A stretch of 38,080 nt of DNA. It comes from Scleromatobacter sp038208735 (GTDB taxonomy: Bacteria; Pseudomonadota; Gammaproteobacteria; Burkholderiales; Burkholderiaceae_C). The position numbers and the translations under genes were made by a program. This document shows, piece after piece, positions 32,874 through 38,080 of this stretch. The stretch covers positions 1 through 38,080 of the forward strand of contig JBBQYL010000022.1 in NCBI GenBank assembly GCA_038208735.1, given 5' to 3'. A model generated the notes under the pieces. It worked only from the letters and a program-made list of their open reading frames with translations, was not told where the DNA came from and did no database searches. Position 1 is the first letter of the stretch. Every line of letters begins with the position of its first letter.

Positions 32874-32993
32874 GTCATCCTGTGAACGGCCGTCATTCTG
32901 TGAACTGCCGTCATCCTGCGCGAAGTCGCAGGATCCACCCTCCGAGGCAGCGCCATCAGCGCGCGTGGATCCTGCGACTTCGCGCAGGATGAC
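32874..32993. repeat. REP-like palindromic element, second copy
   Basis: Arms at 32910-32938 and 32965-32993 are perfect 29-bp inverted copies, each containing ATCCTGCG-N6-CGCAGGAT. About two partial 18-bp tandem units (GTCATYCTGTGAACKG) lead into the first arm (32874-32909). The same arm type and a tandem stretch occur at 7775-7891 in nirD. This copy is intergenic. It may act as a terminator for the upstream gene. Confidence 0.85.
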
Positions 32994-33131
32994 CGGGTTT
33001 CGGCCTCCTCGCATCAGCCAGGCGTCAGGTTGCGCTCGACTTTGCAGTCCAGCAACGCGGAGGGTGTCAACATCGACATGGCTGCGCCGTTAAATGGGCA
33101 GCCTCTCCACGCCTGCCCGGGCCCCACCTCC

Positions 33132-34826
33132 ATGCCGCTTCCGACCGCCCTTCCGATGACGCGCCGCAGCGCTCTGGCCGCCGCCGTGGCCGCGCTCGCC
33201 TGGCGGCCCACCTTCGCAGCGGCGGACGCGGACGCGGGCGCCGACCAGGCCGAGGCCCTGCACGTGCTGAACCGGCTGGCCTTCGGCCCGTCGCCTGGCG
33301 ACCTCGGTCGCGTCGCGCGCATGGGCACGTCCGCGTGGATCGCCGAGCAGTTGCATCCCGAACGCCTGGCACTGCCGTCCTACCTCGCCGACCAGCTGTC
33401 CACGCTGCACACGCCCGGCCAGACGCAGCGCGAGATGGTGCGCGAGTACCGAGAAATGGCCAAGGAGGCGAAGGAAGCCAGGCAGGCCGAGACCGCGGCG
33501 CCGGACGGCAAGAAGCCGCAGACCGAGGAAGGCACGGAGCGGCGCCGGCAGATCGCGACGATCTACGTGGAGGCGGGCGAGGAGCGCCTGTTGCAAGCCC
33601 TGGGCAGCCCCCGCCAGTTGCAGGAGGTGCTGGTGGACTTCTGGTTCAACCACTTCAACGTGTTCCAGGGCAAGGGCCTGGTGCGCGTGCTCACCGAGAG
33701 CTACGAGCGCGAGGCCATTCGCCCCCACGTGCTGGGCCGCTTCCGCACGATGCTGGGCGCCACGACCAAGCATCCGGCGATGCTGTTCTACCTGGACAAC
33801 TGGCTGTCGACGGCGCCCGGCTACCAGCCACCCCGCCGCTTCGGCGGCGCTGGCGGCGCGGCCAAGGCCACCGGCCTCAACGAGAACTACGCCCGCGAGG
33901 TGATGGAGCTGCACACGCTGGGCGTGGACGGCGGGTACACGCAGCAGGACGTCACCGAGCTGGCCCGCATCCTCACCGGCTGGACGCTGCTGCCCGAGAA
34001 GCAGCCGCGCCGCCGCGTCGCGTCGGGCATGGACGTCGACGCGCGTCCGCACGGCGACTCGATCTTCTCCTTCGACCCCGTGCGCCACGACAACGGCACC
34101 AAGAACTGGCTGGGCCACAGCGTGTCGTCCGACGGCCAGCTGGAAGGCGAATTCGCGCTGGACGTGCTGGCCCGCCATCCGGCCACGGCGAAGCACATCG
34201 CGTTCAAGCTCGCGCGCCGCTTCGTGGCCGACGCGCCGGCGCCGGCGCTGGTGGACCGCCTCGCGCGCCGCTTCCTCGACACCGACGGCGACCTGCGCGA
34301 CGTGATGCAGGCGCTGGTGGAGAGCGCCGAGTTCCGCGACACGCGCACCTCGAAGTTCAAGTCGCCCTACCAGTACGTGATGTCGGCGGTGCGCGCCACG
34401 GGCATCGTCACCACCAACGTCAAGCCGCTGATGGCCGTGCTCACGCAACTGGGCCAGCCGCTGTATGGCTGCCAGACGCCCGACGGCTGGCACGACTCCG
34501 AGGCCGACTGGCTCAACCCGAACGCGATCACGCAACGCGTGAACTTCGCCACCGCGCTGGCCTCGGGCAAGCTGCCGCTGCAGCGCGTGGACGACCCGAA
34601 CGCGCCCGCCGGCGCCAACGGGATGAAGGCGATGGAACGCCAGACCGACCGCGCGATGGCGCGCGACCAGGCCGTCGAGGGCTCGACGCCGCCGGTGGAC
34701 GTCGAAGCCCTGCTCGCCACGCTGGGCCCGGCCATCACGCACCGCACCCGCGGCGCCGTCGCCGTGGCGCAACCCGCGCTGCGCGCCGCCCTCGTGCTGG
34801 GCAGCCCCGATTTCATGCGCCGCTGA
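33132..34826 (+). CDS. DUF1800 exported protein
   Basis: A 564-aa protein with a twin-arginine-like export signal (MTRRSALAAAVAALAWRPT, cleaved near FAAAD). It has the DUF1800 signature: LHVLNRLAFGPSPGDL at the start, VDFWFNHFNVF, HPAMLFYLDNW, LNENYAREVMELHTLGVDGG and ILTGWTL, then the C-terminal KFKSPYQYVMSAVRATG. DUF1800 proteins nearly always sit directly before a DUF1501 gene, as here (15-base gap), and are thought to act together in the periplasm; the activity is unknown. ATG 33132 is chosen; ATG 33156 (directly at TRRS) is an alternative, and the frame is open further upstream. Confidence 0.9.
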   Translation: MPLPTALPMTRRSALAAAVAALAWRPTFAAADADAGADQAEALHVLNRLAFGPSPGDLGRVARMGTSAWIAEQLHPERLALPSYLADQLSTLHTPGQTQREMVREYREMAKEAKEARQAETAAPDGKKPQTEEGTERRRQIATIYVEAGEERLLQALGSPRQLQEVLVDFWFNHFNVFQGKGLVRVLTESYEREAIRPHVLGRFRTMLGATTKHPAMLFYLDNWLSTAPGYQPPRRFGGAGGAAKATGLNENYAREVMELHTLGVDGGYTQQDVTELARILTGWTLLPEKQPRRRVASGMDVDARPHGDSIFSFDPVRHDNGTKNWLGHSVSSDGQLEGEFALDVLARHPATAKHIAFKLARRFVADAPAPALVDRLARRFLDTDGDLRDVMQALVESAEFRDTRTSKFKSPYQYVMSAVRATGIVTTNVKPLMAVLTQLGQPLYGCQTPDGWHDSEADWLNPNAITQRVNFATALASGKLPLQRVDDPNAPAGANGMKAMERQTDRAMARDQAVEGSTPPVDVEALLATLGPAITHRTRGAVAVAQPALRAALVLGSPDFMRR

Positions 34827-34841
34827 AAGAGCCTCCATACC

Positions 34842-36131
34842 ATGCAACGCCGACAACTTCTCCAGATCGCCGCGGCCGCCGGCCTCGGCTGGACCGCGCT
34901 GGGCCGCACGGCCTTCGCCGCCTCCGCCCCCGCCGCGGGCCAGGTCTTGCCTGGCAACAAGCGCCTGGTCGTGGTGTTCCTGCGCGGCGCCGTCGACGGC
35001 CTCAGCGTGGTGGTGCCGTACAGCGAGGGCGCCTACTACCAGCAGCGCTCGTCGATCGCGCTCGCGCGGCCCGGCCAGGACGGCGGCGTGCTCGATCTCG
35101 ACGGCCACTTCGGCCTCAACCCGAACCTGGCCCCGCTGATGCCGTTGTGGCAGTCCGGCAAGCTCGCGTTCGTGCAGGCCTCGGGCTCGCCCGATCCGAC
35201 GCGCTCGCACTTCGACGCGCAGGACTACATGGAGTCCGGCACGCCCGGGCGCAAGGGCACGCCCGACGGCTGGCTCAATCGGCTGCTGGGCGCCCAGCCG
35301 CCCGTGATCGTGCAGGCGGGCGCGCATGCGGGCGCCCAGGCGTCCGTGACTCGCGGGATCAGCGTGGGCGCCACGCTGCCGCGCATCTGGGCCGGCCCGA
35401 ACCCCGTGGCCAACATCGCCAACGGCGCGCGTGCCACCAAGGCCACGCTGCTCGATCGCCCGCAGGTGAGCGCCGCGTTCGACTCGCTGTACTCGGGTGA
35501 TGACGCGATGTCGCGCGCCTACCGCGAGTCGCAGCAGTCGCGCGCCGAGGTCAACGAGGCGATGAGCCCGGCCTCCGCGATGGACCACGAGCAGATGGTG
35601 GCCAACAACGGCGCGCCGCTGCCCAACGGCTTTCCCGACGATGCCGCGCGGCTCGCACGCCTGATGCGCAACGATCCGAACGTGCAGCTCGCGTTCGTCG
35701 CGCTGGGCGGCTGGGATACCCACGTGAACCAGGGCGGCGCCAAGGGTCAGCTCGCCAACCGCCTGCAGCCGCTGGGCCAGGGCCTGGCCGAACTCGCCAC
35801 GCGCCTGGGGCCGGTGTTCGACGACACCACCATCCTGGTGATCTCCGAGTTCGGTCGCACCGCGCGCCAGAACGGCACCGGTGGCACCGACCACGGCCAC
35901 GGCAACGTGATGTGGGCGCTGGGCGGCAACATCGCCGGCGGCAAGGTGTACGGGCGCTGGCCGGGCATCGAAGCGTCGGCGCTCAACGAGGGCCGCGACC
36001 TGGCCGTCACCACCGACTTCCGCCAGGTGCTGGCCGGCGTGTGCATGCGCAACCTCGGCCTGCCGGACAACAAGCTGGCCACGGTGTTCCCGGCCTTCGA
36101 CTCGGTGCCGCTGAACATTGCAAGGGCATAA
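34842..36131 (+). CDS. DUF1501 exported protein
   Basis: A 429-aa protein with a Tat-type signal (QRRQLLQIAAAAGLGWTALG, cleaved near AFA). DUF1501 belongs to the alkaline-phosphatase/sulfatase superfamily; visible motifs are LVVVFLRGAVDGLSVVVPY, SGSPDPTRSHFDAQDYME, VALGGWDTHVNQGG, LVISEFGRTARQNGTGGTDHGHG and KVYGRWPGI, with the metal-type His/Asp residues in TDHGHG. It is paired with DUF1800 upstream. The reaction is not known. A large hairpin begins at the base after the stop codon, closing the two-gene unit. Confidence 0.92.
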   Translation: MQRRQLLQIAAAAGLGWTALGRTAFAASAPAAGQVLPGNKRLVVVFLRGAVDGLSVVVPYSEGAYYQQRSSIALARPGQDGGVLDLDGHFGLNPNLAPLMPLWQSGKLAFVQASGSPDPTRSHFDAQDYMESGTPGRKGTPDGWLNRLLGAQPPVIVQAGAHAGAQASVTRGISVGATLPRIWAGPNPVANIANGARATKATLLDRPQVSAAFDSLYSGDDAMSRAYRESQQSRAEVNEAMSPASAMDHEQMVANNGAPLPNGFPDDAARLARLMRNDPNVQLAFVALGGWDTHVNQGGAKGQLANRLQPLGQGLAELATRLGPVFDDTTILVISEFGRTARQNGTGGTDHGHGNVMWALGGNIAGGKVYGRWPGIEASALNEGRDLAVTTDFRQVLAGVCMRNLGLPDNKLATVFPAFDSVPLNIARA

Positions 36132-36160
36132 GGGGTCTGGCCCCTGCGGGGCCAGACCCC
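36132..36160 (+). terminator. 13-bp perfect hairpin after the DUF1501 gene
   Basis: GGGGTCTGGCCCC and its perfect complement around a TGC loop, starting right after the TAA. There is no T-run downstream, so it may work as a bidirectional or Rho-assisted terminator or be a small interspersed palindrome; the GGGTCTGGCCCC theme recurs in many bacterial genomes. Confidence 0.6.
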
Positions 36161-36238
36161 GATCTCCCGAGTGCCCCGCCGCCGGACAAGGCGGCACGCG
36201 ACGTGGACAATCGAGGCGACACCCCCAACGGAGACGCC

Positions 36239-36535
36239 ATGATGATCCTCGAACACGCCGACTTCACGATCCCCGCCGGCAAGAACGCCGAATTCGAGGA
36301 GGCGATCCAGCGCGGCATCGCCACCGTCATCTCGCAGGCCAAGGGCTTCCGCGACGCGCAGGTGCATCGCGGCATCGAGTCGCCCGAGCGCTACCTGCTC
36401 ACGATCCACTGGGACACGCTGGAGAACCACACAGTGGACTTCCGCGGCGGCCCGCTGTTTCCGCAGTGGCGCGCGATCGTCGGCGCGTATTTCGCCAAGC
36501 CGCCGGTGGTCGAGCACTTCGAGCGCGTGGACTGA
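36239..36535 (+). CDS. Antibiotic biosynthesis monooxygenase (ABM) domain protein
   Basis: A 98-aa single-domain ferredoxin-like protein of the ABM family: ILEHADFTIPAGKNAEFEEA at the start, then GFRDAQVHRGIESPERYLL and TIHWDTLENHTVDF, with the terminal VVEHFERV. ABM proteins are small dimeric oxygenases or ligand-binding proteins with varied substrates; none can be assigned here. GGAG lies just upstream of ATG 36239, and ATG 36242 is adjacent. It converges with the pirin gene, whose stop is only two bases away. Confidence 0.9.
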   Translation: MMILEHADFTIPAGKNAEFEEAIQRGIATVISQAKGFRDAQVHRGIESPERYLLTIHWDTLENHTVDFRGGPLFPQWRAIVGAYFAKPPVVEHFERVD

Positions 36536-36537
36536 CC

Positions 36538-37695
36538 CTACTGCATCCCGCGCGAGGCGTTCTCGTCGAGAACGACGCTGGACGCCACCGTCTCGCCATC
36601 GTCGGCCGCGGCCACGTCGGACGGCGTCACGTTGGCCATCACGTCGCGGGCGTCGGACGTCACGCCCAACGTCTCCACGCGCCCATCGGCGTGGCGCGCG
36701 AAGCGCACGCGTTCGGGGCCGTGCACGGGGCCCGTGTCGGGCCAGGGCCAGCCGCCGAACTCGGTGCGGCGGTAGTCGTCGAAGGCCTGGCGCAGCTCGG
36801 CCTCGGTGTTCATCACGAACGGGCCGTACTGCGCCACGGGCTCGCCGATGGGGCGGCCCTGCAGCATCAGGAATTCGACCGTATCGGCGCCGCTGTTCAC
36901 CAGCTCCACGGCGCTCGCGGCGCGCAGCTCGATCGCCGCGTGCTGGGTGAGCGTCTCGCCGGCCACGTCGACGCGGCTGCCCGCGAAGAAGTACAGTTTG
37001 CGGCGCGCCGCGACGCTGGCCGACGGCGGCAGCTTCCAGCGCGCGCCGGGCTCCATGCGCAGCGTCCAGATGGCCACGTCGGCCTCGGCCTGCGAGGCCC
37101 ACGAGTCGGGCGGCGGCGCCAGCGGCTCGGCCACCTCGGGCGCGTCGAGCCGGCCGGCGATGACGGCCACCTCGGTGACGGCGCCGTCGCCGCTCTCGAA
37201 GAAGCGGTGCGGGATGTCCTCGGCCCACAACATCGTGAAGTGCGGCTCGGCCATCTTGCTCCGCGCGGGCAGGTTCAGCCAGATCTGGAACAACTCCAGC
37301 GGGTTGGCCTGGTCGGTGGACAGCAGCGGGAACATCTCGGAGTGCACGATGCCCTTGCCGGCCGTGAGCCACTGCACGTCGCCGCCGCCGAAGCGCGCCG
37401 CGGCGCCCAGCGAATCGGAGTGGTCGGTGAGGCCCTGGCGCACGATGGTGACGGTCTCGAAGCCGCGATGCGGATGCGACGGGAAGCCAGGCACCTGCTG
37501 GCCGTGGTACATGCTCCAGCCGTCCTTGCCGCCGAAGTCCTGGCCGAGGGACCGGCCCGCGAGCGACGCGTCGGGCCCGAAGCGGCCGTTGCCCTTCGGG
37601 TAGGCGTCGTCATGGTGCACGCAGAACAGGAACGGGTCGGCCGTCTCCCAGGGGAAGCCGAGCGGCTGGATCTTGACGATGGCGTTGTCGGGCAT
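36538..37695 (-). CDS. Pirin family protein
   Basis: A 385-aa two-cupin protein. The pirin metal ligands are present: His74 and His76 (FPSHPHRGFETVTIV), His118 and Glu120 (WLTAGKGIVHSEMF). The second cupin ends with QYGPFVMNTEAELRQAFDDY and the typical RRTEFGGWPWPDTGPVH. Bacterial pirins often have quercetinase or regulatory roles; the function here is open. The protein runs ~55 residues past the usual end (from ERVRFARHADGR to DENASRGMQ), a tail without recognisable domain. Start ATG 37695 gives the family N-terminus; the upstream frame extension has no support. Confidence 0.92.
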   Translation of the reverse strand: MPDNAIVKIQPLGFPWETADPFLFCVHHDDAYPKGNGRFGPDASLAGRSLGQDFGGKDGWSMYHGQQVPGFPSHPHRGFETVTIVRQGLTDHSDSLGAAARFGGGDVQWLTAGKGIVHSEMFPLLSTDQANPLELFQIWLNLPARSKMAEPHFTMLWAEDIPHRFFESGDGAVTEVAVIAGRLDAPEVAEPLAPPPDSWASQAEADVAIWTLRMEPGARWKLPPSASVAARRKLYFFAGSRVDVAGETLTQHAAIELRAASAVELVNSGADTVEFLMLQGRPIGEPVAQYGPFVMNTEAELRQAFDDYRRTEFGGWPWPDTGPVHGPERVRFARHADGRVETLGVTSDARDVMANVTPSDVAAADDGETVASSVVLDENASRGMQ

Positions 37696-37793
37696 GGCGG
37701 GCTCGTGGAAGCGGGGACCACGGGAGTCTAGCCAGCGTTGGCGTCGGCCCGCGCCGAAGGGGCATGCAGCTCGCCTGCACTGATCCACCCCGG

Positions 37794-38080
37794 TCAAGGC
37801 GCCTTGGATCCCGCCACCTTCGGAAACCCGATGCGGGAGAGGAACGCGTCCACCGCCGGCGCCCACAGCGACGCGGCGTGGTGCGACAGGCCGTGGCCGT
37901 CACCGTCCGGCACCGCGTCGGCGTGCACGAAGGTGGTGGCGCCGCCGCCCTTGGCGAAGGCGTCGTGCCACTGCACCGGCACGTCGGGGCCCCAGTACTG
38001 GTCGTTCATCGCATAGATCCACAGGTTGGGCACATGCGTGGCCTCGCCGTAGCGCGCGTAGATGCCCCGCAACTGTCCCG
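37794..38080 (-). CDS. Alpha/beta hydrolase, C-terminal part
   Basis: The last ~95 residues of a dienelactone-hydrolase-like alpha/beta hydrolase, cut by the right edge of the window. Visible are the acid segment (VPNLWIYAMNDQYWGPDVP, with the catalytic Asp in AMNDQYW) and the catalytic-His region (VPDGDGHGLSHHA). The nucleophile elbow lies outside the window. The gene is on the same strand as the pirin gene and 98 bases upstream of it. The TTG at 38070-38072 is internal and not a start. Confidence 0.85.
   Translation of the reverse strand, partial: GQLRGIYARYGEATHVPNLWIYAMNDQYWGPDVPVQWHDAFAKGGGATTFVHADAVPDGDGHGLSHHAASLWAPAVDAFLSRIGFPKVAGSKAP

Overview
The window is a GC-rich, gene-dense stretch of bacterial chromosome. 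Codon use, the NrtR-linked NAD genes, the pgi-pgm pair, the DUF3311/MctP pair and the assimilatory nitrate operon point to a Burkholderiales betaproteobacterium, probably of the Rubrivivax/Leptothrix/Methylibium type. That assignment is inference from protein families, not a database match. No rRNA, tRNA, CRISPR array, IS transposase or prophage was seen.

Layout. (1) 1-2040: the end of pgi, then pgm. (2) 2094-3878: a scrambled area with a tricorn-like protease fragment, a second piece of the same kind of protein on the opposite strand, a headless DUF4124 gene and an orphan 197-aa protein. (3) 4081-12006, minus strand: assimilatory nitrate operon narK-nirB-nirD-nasA-cobA (transporter, siroheme nitrite reductase, nitrate reductase, siroheme synthesis). 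Divergent to it is a one-piece regulator (12356-13660) with an ANTAR RNA-binding domain and two NarX P-box-like segments. The shared intergenic region holds a sigma-54-type promoter and, at its expected transcript start, an ANTAR-type hexaloop hairpin. (4) 13685-16440: an internally deleted envelope-protein remnant, two exported proteins of unknown function, an MFS scrap and DUF3175. (5) 16572-18247: DUF3311 plus a sodium:solute symporter of the MctP type. (6) 18366-18989: AbrB/PIN toxin-antitoxin pair with its own promoter. (7) 19019-20154, minus: nickel/cobalt exporter and its CsoR/RcnR-family repressor with an operator. (8) 20307-28300, plus: NAD salvage and synthesis operon (cysteine hydrolase, pncB, nadE, NadM-Nudix), with a soluble double-sensor CheW protein in the middle and an NrtR-type regulator at the end. 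(9) 28307-32867: aldo/keto reductase, a cNMP-binding thioredoxin-reductase-like protein that has lost its first FAD half, and a divergent FdhF/YdeP-type molybdoprotein. (10) 33132-38080: DUF1800/DUF1501 exported pair, a small ABM-domain protein, a pirin, and the end of an alpha/beta hydrolase.

Two themes stand out. The nitrate locus appears to carry its whole control circuit (sensor, RNA target, promoter) in about 1.6 kb. The window also has several clean rearrangement scars: an inverted gene fragment, two genes whose middle is missing, a headless gene, and a palindromic REP-like element read in frame into the end of nirD.
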